DNA from: Actinokineospora alba
GTDB taxonomy: Bacteria; Actinomycetota; Actinomycetes; Mycobacteriales; Pseudonocardiaceae
Direction of reading: 5' to 3'
Assembly: GCF_004362515.1 (NCBI RefSeq)
Contig: NZ_SNXU01000001.1
Coordinates: 6,324,001-6,388,000, forward strand
DNA: 64,000 bases
Both the position numbers and the translations under genes were made by a program. The notes beneath the pieces are model-generated. The model worked only from the letters and a program-made list of their open reading frames with translations, was not told the DNA's origin and did no database searches. Below are positions 1-8,689 of this stretch, in pieces. How positions within the stretch are numbered: the stretch's first letter is position 1; each line of letters opens with the position of its first letter.

Positions 1-25
1 GGTGCTCACCGGCGTTTGGGTGTGT

Positions 26-129
26 TGGTGCCTGTTTGGCTGGTTCGCCGGCGGGCTTGTGGGGCTGGTGCCTGTTTGGGTGGTTCGCCAGCAGGCTTGT
101 GCGGCTGGTGCCTGTTTGGGTGGTTCGCC
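26..129. repeat. 40-nt tandem repeat, about 2.6 copies
   Basis: Units begin at 26, 66 and 106 with the same start (TGGTGCCTGTTTGG) and are 40 nt long. The third is cut short where it runs into the palindromic element at 110-251, so the palindrome's left arm is also the start of a repeat unit. No gene is visible here. The window edge may cut off further copies. Confidence 0.75.
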
Positions 130-251
130 TTGATTCGGGGACCCCGGAGAAGGACCTGCGCGGGTAAAGCGGGCAGGGTGAAGAAACTGCCCCGCGCCAC
201 GCGAGTTTAGGTCCTTCTCACCCCGAATCAAGGCGAACCACCCAAACAGGC
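110..251. repeat. 142-bp long-stem palindromic element, copy 1
   Basis: Two 31-bp arms (110-140 and 221-251) are perfect inverted repeats. Inside them an 11-bp stem (147-157 with 209-219) is also perfect, and a smaller GC-rich stem lies in the loop. A second copy of exactly the same length sits at 17224-17365. Between copies the arms differ only by paired, compensating changes, so base pairing appears to be what is kept. The rest of 1-606 is tandem repeats; no coding sequence is supported there. Confidence 0.85.
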
Positions 252-279
252 CGTTCTGTTGGGCCCCTTGCGATTCGGG

Positions 280-506
280 GTGGTCGGGAGAGTTCCCTTG
301 CCATCGCGGGTGGTCGGGACGATTCCCCTCACCCTCGCGGTGGTCGGGAGGCTTCCCCTTGCCATCGCGGGTGGTCGGGAGGCTTCCCCTTGCCATCGCG
401 AGTGGTCGGGAAGGATCCCCTTGCCATCGCGAGTGGTCGGGAAGGATCCCCTTGCCATCGCGGGCGGCCGGGAGGGATCCCCCTTGCGATCGCGTGTGGT
501 CGGCGG
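280..506. repeat. 30/31-nt tandem repeat, about 7-8 units
   Basis: Units start near 280, 310, 340, 371, 402, 433, 464 and 495. Each reads roughly GTGGTCGGGAGGCTTCCCC followed by a TTGCCATCGCG-type segment. Several units contain a short self-complementary part (GGGAAGGATCCCC). There are no spacers, so this is not a CRISPR array. It lies 3' of the GAF gene on the minus strand. Open frames through it are artefacts of the 30/31-nt period. Confidence 0.8.
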
Positions 507-606
507 CACGCAGGTCGCCTAGGCAGGCCGTTCTGTTCTACCCCTTGCGTTCGCGGGGTCGTGACGGCGACCGGGCATCGCCGTCACTCCCGCTGGTGGA
601 CCGGCG

Positions 607-1173
607 TCAGCGCTCGCGCTGGTGGATCAGGTCTACGACCTTGGCGGCCATCGACTTGATGAGTTCCAGGCCCGGGCGGCCCCAGCGGCTCTCCTCGGTG
701 GCCACGACGCAGATCGTGCCCAGTGCGGTGCCGGTGCGGTCGATCAGCGGGGCGCCCATGTAGGCGCGGACGCCGATCGAGTTGATCACCGGGTTCACCG
801 CGAAGCGCGGGTACGAGCACACGTCGTCGAGGACCAAAGCCTTGCGGCGCACCACAACGTGGGGGCAGTAGCCGTGGTCGCGGGCCATCGTGCGGCTCGG
901 GGTGGCGTTCGAGGACGACTGGGCCGCCTTCAGCGCGTCCGCCTGGACACTGGACGGCACGTGCAGTCCGGCGAAGTACTGCTCGTTCTCGCCGATGAAG
1001 TTGACCATCGCGTAGGGGGCGTCGGCCGCCTCGGCGAGTTCGGTCGCGAAAGCATCGAACTCCGGGTCGGGGGTGCCGCCGAGCCCGAGTTCCTGCAGCC
1101 GCACCAGCCGCCTGCCGACCTCCGGGTCGTTGGGCGCGGTGAGCAGCCGGGAGTCGATCATGTCGTAGTTCAT
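607..1173 (-). CDS. GAF-domain protein of the conservon operon
   Basis: A 188-aa soluble protein. Residues about 30-185 look like one GAF domain: a helix with LQELGL, a FATELAEAADAPYAMVNFI strand region, an SYPRFAVNP segment, and the late strand YMGAPLIDRTGTALGTICVV typical of GAF sensory folds. GAF domains bind small ligands or mediate dimerisation; no ligand can be named. Its ATG overlaps the stop of the upstream GTPase gene by 4 nt (ATGA), so it is the fifth gene of the cvn operon and probably translationally coupled. It may sense a signal for, or be an effector of, the GTPase. Family assignment is fairly sure; function is inference from position. Confidence 0.8.
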   Translation of the reverse strand: MNYDMIDSRLLTAPNDPEVGRRLVRLQELGLGGTPDPEFDAFATELAEAADAPYAMVNFIGENEQYFAGLHVPSSVQADALKAAQSSSNATPSRTMARDHGYCPHVVVRRKALVLDDVCSYPRFAVNPVINSIGVRAYMGAPLIDRTGTALGTICVVATEESRWGRPGLELIKSMAAKVVDLIHQRER

Positions 1174-1787
1174 GGGTGGCTCCGGATCCTAGGGACTGGG
1201 GCAGTCGTCCCGGCGACGGAGAACGTCGCGAGGACGGATTCGAGCAGGGCGATCAGCACCTCGCTCGCCGAGCGGGTGCTGCGGGCATCGCACCGGACGA
1301 GCGGCACCTGCGGCTTGAGCGCGAGCGCCTCCCGCACCTGTGCGTCGTCGTACCAGTAGCCGCCCTCGAACTCGTTGAGCGCGACGATGAACTTGATGTC
1401 ACGCCGTTCGAAGAACTCGACGGCACTGAAGCAGTCCTGCAGCCTGCGGGTGTCGGCGAGGACGACCGCGCCGAGCGCGCCGCGGGAAAGCTCGTCCCAC
1501 ATGAACCAGAAACGATCTTGCCCGGGCGTGCCGAACAGGTACAGCACCAAGTTCTTGTCGGTCAAGGAGATCCGGCCGAAGTCCATGGCGACCGTGGTGG
1601 TCGTCTTGCTCTCGACACCGGCCACGCTGTCCGTGCCGACGCTCGCCGCGGTCAGCGTCTCCTCGGTGGTCAGCGGCTCGATCTCGCTCACCGCGCCGAC
1701 GAACGTGGTCTTCCCGACCCCGAAACCGCCCGCGATGAGGATCTTGACCTGGATCGGGAACTGCTCAAACGATCCGGCGGAGGCCAT
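1170..1787 (-). CDS. cvnD: CvnD-like small GTPase
   Basis: A 205-aa Ras/Mgl-type GTP-binding protein. The P-loop is GGFGVGKTT at residues about 20-28. The switch/Walker B region is LYLFGTPGQDRF, and ALNEFEGG stands in the place of the NKxD motif, so the guanine-specificity loop is divergent, as it often is in conservon GTPases. It follows a DUF742 gene whose 3' end it overlaps by 23 nt. In conservons the GTPase works with a membrane kinase-like protein, a roadblock protein and a DUF742 protein as a G-protein-like complex at the membrane. It probably cycles between GTP and GDP states under control of the roadblock partner; this is known for the family and not shown here. Confidence 0.9.
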   Translation of the reverse strand: MASAGSFEQFPIQVKILIAGGFGVGKTTFVGAVSEIEPLTTEETLTAASVGTDSVAGVESKTTTTVAMDFGRISLTDKNLVLYLFGTPGQDRFWFMWDELSRGALGAVVLADTRRLQDCFSAVEFFERRDIKFIVALNEFEGGYWYDDAQVREALALKPQVPLVRCDARSTRSASEVLIALLESVLATFSVAGTTAPVPRIRSHP

Positions 1788-2139
1788 CGATCACCGCCCG
1801 CAGGACGTCGGGGTCATTGGAATAGGACGTGCTTGGCGGGAATCTGGCGATGACAGCCCCCAGTTCGATCAGGTCGGACAACAGGACCTTCGCCACGGTG
1901 ACCGGGCGACGCAGGTGCGCGGCGATCTCGGCGACGGACGTCGGCACCTGGCACAGCTTCAATGCCTGGGCGTGTTCGACGCCCAGGCGGTCGGGCGCGA
2001 CCATCCCGCCGCCCGTGGCCCGGACCAGCGACATCAGGTCCAATGGTGTGCTGGGCTGGGTGCGTCCGTCGGTGACGGCGTAGGGACGGACGCCGAACAG
2101 GTCCGCGTCGGTGTCGGGATCCTCGCCCGTACCGGCCAT
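1765..2139 (-). CDS. cvnC: CvnC-like DUF742 protein
   Basis: A 124-aa DUF742 protein. The start is set at the ATG at 2137-2139 (MAGTGEDPDT), 2 nt after the stop of the roadblock gene; a longer frame to 2220 would run deep into that gene. The family hallmark FGVRPYAVTDGRT is near the N-terminus. The C-terminal half has a winged-helix look (VAEIAAHLRRPVTVAKVLLSDLIELGAV), which suggests nucleic-acid or protein binding. It sits between the roadblock and GTPase genes, the invariant order of conservons. Its molecular role in these operons is not settled. Confidence 0.88.
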   Translation of the reverse strand: MAGTGEDPDTDADLFGVRPYAVTDGRTQPSTPLDLMSLVRATGGGMVAPDRLGVEHAQALKLCQVPTSVAEIAAHLRRPVTVAKVLLSDLIELGAVIARFPPSTSYSNDPDVLRAVIDGLRRIV

Positions 2140-2141
2140 CG

Positions 2142-2561
2142 TCACCGGGACCCGTTGCTCGGGGGCGCCGCGACCTGGTATCGGGCAGGGGTCTCCAGGA
2201 CGGCGGGCACCTGGGTGCACAGCCGCTGCATCTCATAGCTCAGGATGCCCGCGTCGACCTCCTGGTCGGCGATCACGGCCAGCACACTGCCCGCGCCCGC
2301 GGCGGTGACGAACAGGATGATCTCGTTGAGCTCGGTGATCACCTGGCGCACGCCCTCGGCGCCGCCGCTGCTGAACGTCGTGCCCACCTGGTTGGCCAGG
2401 GAGCGCATGCTGCTGGCCAGGGCCGCCAGCCGGTCGGCGCCGTCGATGTCGAGTCCGTACCAGTACTTCGGGATCCCGTCGACCGACAACAGCAGCGCGC
2501 TGCGGGTGTTGGGAACTGCCTCGACCAGGCGGCGAAGGAGCCAGTTCAGGTCGTCGGCCAT
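2142..2561 (-). CDS. cvnB: CvnB-like roadblock/LC7 protein
   Basis: A 139-aa roadblock/LC7-domain protein: NWLLRRLVEAVPNTRSALLLSVDGIP at the N-terminus, then the LAALASSMRSLANQVG helix and the strand-rich C-terminal half. Proteins of this family dimerise and act on small Ras-like GTPases, often as activating or scaffold partners. Its ATG lies inside the 3' end of the kinase-like gene (16-nt overlap) and it is followed 2 nt later by the DUF742 gene, so the set is one translationally coupled operon. The partner is expected to be the GTPase at 1170-1787. Confidence 0.92.
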   Translation of the reverse strand: MADDLNWLLRRLVEAVPNTRSALLLSVDGIPKYWYGLDIDGADRLAALASSMRSLANQVGTTFSSGGAEGVRQVITELNEIILFVTAAGAGSVLAVIADQEVDAGILSYEMQRLCTQVPAVLETPARYQVAAPPSNGSR

Positions 2562-4327
2562 GCGGCGGATTCTCCTCTGGTAGGTGCTTGGGTCGGCTCA
2601 TGTGGTGACGCTTCACGGATCTGCTCGGTGAGCCAGTGGTCGCGGCCCTCCTGGACAGCGGCCATCAAGCGCGTGTTGTGTCCGGTGATGGACGGCGCGG
2701 GCGCGGGCGGTTCCAACAGTTCCTCCCGCAGGTGGGTGCCGCGACGCTGCGGCAGCGGCGGCGGCTGGTTGCCCGCCTGCTCCTGGGCGGCCTGCTCCTC
2801 GGCGTCGTCGTGCACACCGGAGCGCAACTCGTTGTAGGAGCGGCCGGGGGCCCGCACCGGAAGTTCCGGCAGGGCGGATTCCCTGGACCAGTGCTGCTCG
2901 TCGGCCTGCCCGTGGTCGGCGGGCGCCGCCTCGGGCTCGGCGGGCGCCTGGCGCCTGCTCGTCGGCTGGGTCAGGTGCACGGAGCTGAGCGCGGGTGCGC
3001 TGAGCGGCGGCGCGGTGAGCCCGGGGGCCGACACCTGCGGACTGGGCTGCGAGGTCGGCCGGGGGCTCGGCTCCAGGGTGGGACGCGGCGGCTCGGGCGC
3101 GGCCGGGATCGCCTGCTGCTCGACCCGGCGCTCCCGCTGCACCGGCGAGGGCTGGACGCGGCGGCGGGTCTCCGCCACGGGCTGCGCCTCGCTGAGCAGG
3201 TGCGGCGGGATGACGACGGCCGCGGCGATGCCGCCGAAGATGTTCGACTGCAGCCGCACCCGGATGCCGTGGCGCCGTGCGAGTTCACGCACGACCGCGA
3301 GGCCGATGCGGCCGTCCTGCAGCAGCTCGCTGACGTCGATGCGGGTCGAGCCGTCGAGCAGGTGGTTGATCCGCTCCAGGTCCTCGTAGCTCATGCCGAG
3401 CCCGCGGTCCTGGACCTCGATGGCCAGGCCCGCCGTGACCTTGTGCGCGCGGACCTCGACCTTCGGCCCGTCCGGGGAGGTGAACCTGGTCGCGTTCTCG
3501 AGGAGCTCGGCGAGCAGGTGGATGATCTCGGCGACCGCGTGGCCGTGGATCTCGACATCCTCGACCGGCACGATCGCGATCTGCCGGTAGTGCTCGGCCT
3601 CGGACACCGCGGCGAGCAGCACCGCGTACACGCTGACCGGCCGGTTCGACCGGCGCTGCGGCGGCTCGCCGCCGAGCACCGCGAGGTTCTCACCCTGCCT
3701 GCGGGCGAGGGTGAAGAGGTGGTCGATCTCGTAGAGCCCGTCGAGCAGCACGGGGTCCTCGTTGTCCTGCTCCAGCTGGTCGATGCGCTGGATGGACCGG
3801 TTGATCAGCGACTGCAGTCGCCGCGCCAGCTTGACGAACACCTCGCGGCGCTGGCCGGGGTCGTCGGTGAGCGTCGCGGGAAGCTCGTCCGGGTGCGCCC
3901 AGAGCGGCGCGGGCTGCGGCTTGCGCGCGGCTTCGTACGCCTGCTCGGCGGGCGTCGGTGCGGGCGCGGGCGTCGGCGGTGGAACCGGCGACGGCGACGG
4001 CGGACGCTGGGGGTAGGCCGCGGCGGCCGCCCGGTACGTGAGTTCCGGGAGCCGGATCTTGCGGGTGGCCGACCCCGCGCACAGCAGCGCGATCATGACG
4101 GCGATCACACTGCCCGCCACGACACTCACCGAGGCGACAAAAGCCGACCCGGGATTCATGGTGATCGACAGGATCCCGGCGCCACCGCCGAGGACCACTA
4201 CCGCCAGCAGGGACAGCCCGATCTGTAAAAGCCTGGCTTGGAGATGCTCGCTCGCCCGCGAGTAGTCGGTGTCGAGCCGGGTGCCGCGGGTGGGGTGAGG
4301 CGTCTCCGGCGATGGCGATTCAGACAT
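2546..4327 (-). CDS. cvnA: CvnA-like membrane histidine-kinase-like ATPase
   Basis: A 593-aa first gene of the conservon. Residues about 30-90 hold two membrane segments (LLQIGLSLLAVVVLGGGAGI and a second one ending in ALLCAG). There is a Pro/Ala-rich linker, a dimerisation-like helical part (REVFVKLARRLQSLINR, then IDQLEQDNEDPVLLDGLYEIDHL), and a HATPase_c domain with an N box (LLAELLENATRFT) and G1 box (VQDRGLGMS). No sensor domain is seen outside the membrane segments, unlike nitrate-sensing relatives. The C-terminal 200 residues are Pro/Gln-rich and disordered-looking. A clear ribosome site (AGGAAGGA) precedes the ATG. In the family it is a membrane receptor-like partner of the roadblock/GTPase proteins; the phosphoacceptor here is uncertain. 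Confidence 0.88.
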   Translation of the reverse strand: MSESPSPETPHPTRGTRLDTDYSRASEHLQARLLQIGLSLLAVVVLGGGAGILSITMNPGSAFVASVSVVAGSVIAVMIALLCAGSATRKIRLPELTYRAAAAAYPQRPPSPSPVPPPTPAPAPTPAEQAYEAARKPQPAPLWAHPDELPATLTDDPGQRREVFVKLARRLQSLINRSIQRIDQLEQDNEDPVLLDGLYEIDHLFTLARRQGENLAVLGGEPPQRRSNRPVSVYAVLLAAVSEAEHYRQIAIVPVEDVEIHGHAVAEIIHLLAELLENATRFTSPDGPKVEVRAHKVTAGLAIEVQDRGLGMSYEDLERINHLLDGSTRIDVSELLQDGRIGLAVVRELARRHGIRVRLQSNIFGGIAAAVVIPPHLLSEAQPVAETRRRVQPSPVQRERRVEQQAIPAAPEPPRPTLEPSPRPTSQPSPQVSAPGLTAPPLSAPALSSVHLTQPTSRRQAPAEPEAAPADHGQADEQHWSRESALPELPVRAPGRSYNELRSGVHDDAEEQAAQEQAGNQPPPLPQRRGTHLREELLEPPAPAPSITGHNTRLMAAVQEGRDHWLTEQIREASPHEPTQAPTRGESAAWPTT

Positions 4328-4647
4328 CTGGTCCTTCCTGTACGAGGCGACCGACAGCGACCGACGACCATGATCAAGTCTATGTAGCGTGGCCAGACCA
4401 AATGGCTGGGGGCTCTGCGACGCGGGCGATGCTACCGCAGCAGTGGCGGCGAACAGGAGACTGCGCGTGACAGTTCGATGACCAGCGGATCATCGGATTT
4501 CTATATATAGGCGATAGTTTTGTCGCGCAACCTTGATCGACTGCCCTACCCGTGGGTAGCACCCGAACGGCCCAAGAAACGGGAAACGGGACGGGCGACC
4601 AGTACGCCTGGTCACCCGCCCCGCCGTTCTCGGCTGTCGATTACCCG
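4328..4647. other. Intergenic region, promoter side of conservon
   Basis: A 320-base gap between the end of the GH31 gene and the conservon start, both on the minus strand. Nearest the GH31 stop lies a hairpin (4592-4618). Near 4500-4515 there is an AT-rich run (TTTCTATATATAG), unusual in this DNA and a likely part of the cvnA promoter. I see no gene. Confidence 0.5.
4592..4618 (-). terminator. Hairpin after the GH31 gene
   Basis: An inverted repeat of about 11 bp with one mismatch (CGGGCGACCAG with CTGGTCACCCG) around a 5-nt loop, about 30 bases beyond the GH31 stop on the minus strand. There is no U-run, as is usual for high-GC actinomycete terminators. Confidence 0.45.
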
Positions 4648-7600
4648 CTAGGGATTACACGACAGCTTCGCGTCCGCCCAGTCCCCGTGGTCGCTGGCGA
4701 TGCCGTCGCCGCCATCGGCGACCACCAGTTCCAGTGACCGCGCCCCGGTGACCGGGACCTGCACCGAAACCGTGGCCGACGTGGGCCGCAGCACCGGGGA
4801 GGCGTACTTCTCCACCCCGTCCACCAACACCTTGAAGACCACAGTGGACGGACTGGTGTCACCCATCTCGTCGTCCACACCGACCTGCGCGCTGAACGAG
4901 GAGCAGACGCCGCCAAGGTTCACTCGAACGTTGGAAGGCGCGTGCGCGCCGAGTCCCTTGGCGTACACCGTGCCGTTGAGGGTGATCGGCTTGCCGTCGC
5001 CCGCGGCGCTCTCGTTGTTGCTGCGGTCGCGCTCCACCGGTCCCCAACCGTTCGTCGAACTCAGCCATTCGAGATCGCTGACGAACGCCTCGCCCTTGGG
5101 CGCGGGCGGCAGCGGCCGGTCGTGCACCGCCGCGGCGAAGACACCGAACGTGGCGCTCGCGGGGAGCTTGAACGCGCGGATCGTCTTGCCCTTGGCCAAC
5201 TCCACCGTGTTGTAGAAGACCCGGTAGTCGACATCGGTGTTGGCCAGGCCGGTGGGGGTGTACCGGCCCTTCACCGACACCGCCAGCTTCGCCCCGCCGG
5301 TGGTCGGGTCCTGGAACGACCAGTTCGGGAAGGCCAGCGTGTGCGTCGATTCCGTGCCGTCGGTGTACATGGCGGTCACCGTGCCGCGCGCGCTGGTGCT
5401 CGCGCCCGACCCGAGGAGCGCCAGGTGCGTGCCGGTCCCGGAGACCAGGATCGGCTGCTCCTGACCCTTCACCAGGTTGGGTGTGCCCGGGGCCGCGGCG
5501 GGCCAGGTGAACTGGGCTCCCTGCGCGGTCACCGTCGCACCCGGGGTGTAGCCCTTGGCGGCGAGGAGCTCGGCCGGGAAGCTGTTGCCGTCCGGGTCGA
5601 ACTTGCCCGCCTTGTAGGTGGCCGCGTCGGTGATGCCGACGGTGTTGTACGCCGCCGCCACCGAGCCGAACGGAACCTGGGCGCGGCCCACGGCGCTGCT
5701 GGTGTGTTTGACACCCGCGGCGACATAGGTCGTGTCCAGCTTGATCGTGTGCGTGCCGACCGCGGCGGCGGGCGGCGTCACGGCGAACACAGTCCGAACA
5801 CTCTTGCCCGGGAACACCACCGAATGGGTGGAGTTCCCCTTGGCGGTGGCGGTCCAGCCCTCGGGCAGGCCGAGCGCGAGGCGGACGTCCTGCACCGGGA
5901 TCTCGGTGCCGTTGCGGAACTCGGCGGCCACCTCGGTCGGCGTGCCCGCGGCGGCCCACAGGTCCGGAGTGGACAGTGTGGCGGTGCCGAAGGAGTCGCT
6001 CACCCGGCCGCCGCCCACGGAGGTGGTGCCGTACAGGTTGACCGTCGACGAGGCCCCGGTGGACACCGGCGCCGTCTTCACGTGCACGACGCCGCGGCGG
6101 TCGTTCTGGTCGTAGAACCAGCCGGTCTGGGCCGCGTCGTACTCGGCCCTGGTCCGCAGCTGGGCCAGCGGCGCCCCACCGTCCGGCTGGACCGCGGCGG
6201 GCTTGGAGCCGGTGTGCACGGTCAGCTCGTAGGGCCGGGCGGCGGGCTTGCCCGCGTAGTCGCCGACGCTCTCGCCGATGCGCACCGCGACCGTGCCGTA
6301 GCCGTTCTTCGGCGCGGTCACGTCGAACTTCTGCGTGGCCGACTTGCCCGCGCGGCTCGCCCGGGTCACCCGGTCGTCCTCGTACATCGAGAACGACGAG
6401 TCGCCCTGCGGATAGACGTCGACAGTCACCCGGTCGCCCGGCTTCTGCTGCGCGTGGCCGGTGATGCCATCGCGCCACATCGGGACCACCGCGCCCGCCT
6501 TGACGAACAGCGGCAGCCGGTCGAGCGGGGCGTGGTAGCCGTCGATCGTCTTCGGCCCCTGGTGGGCCTGGCCGGACCAGTAGTCGATCCAGGTGCCCTC
6601 CGGCAGGTAGATGCCGTTCTTGACCTCGCCCTCGTCCCACATCGGGGCGACGAGGAACTCCTTGCCCGCCAGGAACTCGTACTTGGTGGTGTCGTCCCAG
6701 GTCTTCGGGTCGTTCGGGTACTCCAGGATCAGCGACCGGTTGATCGGCGCGCCGGTGCGGTGCGCCTCGGCCGCGTAGCTGTAGAAGAACGGCAGCAGCC
6801 GCTCGCGCAGCTGGAGGTACTGGCGGTTGATCGCGGTGTACGGCTCGCCGTAGGCCCACGGCTGCTTGAACTTCGGCGTCGACCAGCCGCTCATCGACAT
6901 GAGGGCCGGGTTGAACGCCTTCCACTGCAGGTCGCGGACGTAGCTGGTGGCGCTGCCGCCGAAGATGCCGTCGACGTCACCGGCGGCGTAGGCGATGCCG
7001 GAGTTGCCCGAGCCGTGGATGGCCGGGATCTGCCACTTGATGTTGTTCAAGGTGCCGGCGTGGTCGCCGGTCCACTGGACCGCGCAGCGCTGCGCGCCCG
7101 CCCAGCCCTCGACCATCCAGCTGTACCCGCGGGCGTCGCTGTGCTGCTCGATGCCCGAGTGCGCGGTGTCGCACGCCGACAGCGCGTGCCGGTAGCCCGG
7201 TCCGACCCAGGCGACGTCGAGCTTGCGCACCCGCACGCCCGCCTGGCCGACCTCCTCGGGCTGCTTGTCCAGCGACGACTCGGTCCACAGGCCCATCTCG
7301 ATGCCGCGCTTGCGCAGCTCGTCGCCCGCCGCCGTCAGCGCGTTGATGTCGCGGGTGCCGATGTACTTCTCCACCCCGCCGGGGTTGGGGTTCTGGAGGT
7401 AGGCGTCGCGGTCGGCGCTGTAGCCGCAGCCGTAGTCGTCGTTGACGAGCATCCAGCCACCGGGCATATCGTTGTCGACGAACTTCTGCGCGATCTTCGC
7501 CGCGTCCGTCGTGATCTCCTTGTCCGGGTGGTACTTGCCGTCGTTGCGCGGGTCGGGGTCGACGCCGGGGCGGTAGTGGCCGCGGTTGTAGCAGTCGGAG

Positions 7601-8430
7601 TCGCCGTACTCCAGGCCGTAGATCGGCGGCAGGAACGGCCTGCCGGTGAGCTCGGTGTAGCGGTCCAGCGACGTCTTCATGTCGCCGACGAAGTAGTAGG
7701 CGTCGAAGCGCTGCTCCTGGTGGGTGGTGGCCACCGGCTCGTTGAAGGCGTAGCTGCCCGGCGCGAAGGTGTTGCGCAGGACGCCGTAGCCCGCGGTGCT
7801 CATGTAGTACGGGGAGGCGTTCGGGTTGCCGCCGTCCTCCCAGTTGAAGTCGCGGGAGATCTTGATGGTCTTGTCGCGGTGGGAGAAGCGGCCGTTCTGC
7901 ATGCCGCCGCCGACGAACTGCTCTGTGGGGCCGCGGCCAAGCGACTGGGTGGCGCTGGTGGCGGTCCAGGCGAGCGGGGCCCGCTCGGACCACACCTGGG
8001 TGCCGTCGGCCCGGTGCAGGGCGAAGCGCAGCGCGTCCTTGTAGGCGCGCACCTCGGCGGCCTTGGTGCGCAGGGAGTAGTAGGCGCCCTGGTCGGACCA
8101 GGTGGTGGCGGGGGGCGCGTAGTCCTTCTTCACCACGATGTCGGACTTCGGCGCGGCCGGGTCGGTCGGCGGGGTGTTCGCCGGGTCGCTGAACTCGCCG
8201 TCCGGCGCCAGCCAGATCCGGAAGACGTCGTCACGCAGGAACATCACGCGCACCTTGGCCTCACCCGCGTCCAGGGTGAACGTGGCCTTGTCGGCCGCGA
8301 ACCCGGTGACCGCGCCGAGTTGCCCTGGTTCGGCGGCGGTGGCCATGGGCGCGATGAGCAGGGTTGCCGCCACCGCCCCGGTGGCAGCAAGAATCCCCAG
8401 ATTTCGACATATCTGAACACTTCTGCGCAT
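4648..8430 (-). CDS. Secreted GH31 glycosidase with NEW3-like and NPCBM domains
   Basis: A 1260-aa secreted enzyme. The start is set at MRRSVQICRN (8430), preceded by GAGGG and followed by a signal peptide ending near ATAAEPG; an upstream in-frame ATG at 8577 would bury that signal. The GH31 core runs from about residue 130 to 650. The nucleophile Asp lies in KLDVAWVG (about 403) and the acid/base Asp in WTGDH (about 455). A beta domain follows, then an NPCBM-associated NEW3-like domain (about 830-930, with NGTEIPVQDVRLALGLPEGW), and a C-terminal NPCBM domain (about 1110-1260, with YAKGLGAHAPSNV). Members cleave alpha-glucosides, alpha-xylosides or alpha-GalNAc; the substrate here is open. 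It is divergent from a sugar importer across a palindrome, so it likely releases sugars that the importer takes up. Confidence 0.9.
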   Translation of the reverse strand: MRRSVQICRNLGILAATGAVAATLLIAPMATAAEPGQLGAVTGFAADKATFTLDAGEAKVRVMFLRDDVFRIWLAPDGEFSDPANTPPTDPAAPKSDIVVKKDYAPPATTWSDQGAYYSLRTKAAEVRAYKDALRFALHRADGTQVWSERAPLAWTATSATQSLGRGPTEQFVGGGMQNGRFSHRDKTIKISRDFNWEDGGNPNASPYYMSTAGYGVLRNTFAPGSYAFNEPVATTHQEQRFDAYYFVGDMKTSLDRYTELTGRPFLPPIYGLEYGDSDCYNRGHYRPGVDPDPRNDGKYHPDKEITTDAAKIAQKFVDNDMPGGWMLVNDDYGCGYSADRDAYLQNPNPGGVEKYIGTRDINALTAAGDELRKRGIEMGLWTESSLDKQPEEVGQAGVRVRKLDVAWVGPGYRHALSACDTAHSGIEQHSDARGYSWMVEGWAGAQRCAVQWTGDHAGTLNNIKWQIPAIHGSGNSGIAYAAGDVDGIFGGSATSYVRDLQWKAFNPALMSMSGWSTPKFKQPWAYGEPYTAINRQYLQLRERLLPFFYSYAAEAHRTGAPINRSLILEYPNDPKTWDDTTKYEFLAGKEFLVAPMWDEGEVKNGIYLPEGTWIDYWSGQAHQGPKTIDGYHAPLDRLPLFVKAGAVVPMWRDGITGHAQQKPGDRVTVDVYPQGDSSFSMYEDDRVTRASRAGKSATQKFDVTAPKNGYGTVAVRIGESVGDYAGKPAARPYELTVHTGSKPAAVQPDGGAPLAQLRTRAEYDAAQTGWFYDQNDRRGVVHVKTAPVSTGASSTVNLYGTTSVGGGRVSDSFGTATLSTPDLWAAAGTPTEVAAEFRNGTEIPVQDVRLALGLPEGWTATAKGNSTHSVVFPGKSVRTVFAVTPPAAAVGTHTIKLDTTYVAAGVKHTSSAVGRAQVPFGSVAAAYNTVGITDAATYKAGKFDPDGNSFPAELLAAKGYTPGATVTAQGAQFTWPAAAPGTPNLVKGQEQPILVSGTGTHLALLGSGASTSARGTVTAMYTDGTESTHTLAFPNWSFQDPTTGGAKLAVSVKGRYTPTGLANTDVDYRVFYNTVELAKGKTIRAFKLPASATFGVFAAAVHDRPLPPAPKGEAFVSDLEWLSSTNGWGPVERDRSNNESAAGDGKPITLNGTVYAKGLGAHAPSNVRVNLGGVCSSFSAQVGVDDEMGDTSPSTVVFKVLVDGVEKYASPVLRPTSATVSVQVPVTGARSLELVVADGGDGIASDHGDWADAKLSCNP

Positions 8431-8507
8431 AAGGCCCTCACTTCGAGCATCTTCGAGCATCTTTCGCACATGTCTAGCGCATGACAGGCGTGGTGTCACT
8501 GCTTCGT

Positions 8508-8523
8508 GTTGCATTAATGCAAC
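8508..8523. promoter_or_regulatory. Perfect 16-nt palindrome, LacI-type operator candidate
   Basis: GTTGCATTAATGCAAC is its own reverse complement. It sits in the 259-base divergent region, 78 bases from the GH31 start and about 170 bases before the sugar-binding protein start. Size, A/T-rich centre and place match operators of LacI-family sugar repressors. No LacI gene lies in the window. Two direct repeats of CTTCGAGCAT (8441-8460) lie nearer the GH31 start. Confidence 0.6.
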
Positions 8524-8689
8524 GCGCGTCAAAGCTGGCCTGAGACCGTTGACGAACCGGAGGGCAGGGGGGAACATGTTCGCAATCTGCTTACAAGTGA
8601 TTAGAAGTGCTCATTCTCAATCGTAAGATTGCATCGCTCGGTTCGTTCGGCAGTGCCGGCGGACCGGTCCAGCAGGAAGGCAGGAGAAG

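Noticed and set aside
280..506. CRISPR array
   Set aside because: Units are contiguous with no unique spacers, and no cas genes are present.
4942..8484. Long plus-strand frame opposite the GH31 gene
   Set aside because: Antisense shadow; no motifs or ribosome site, low-complexity protein.
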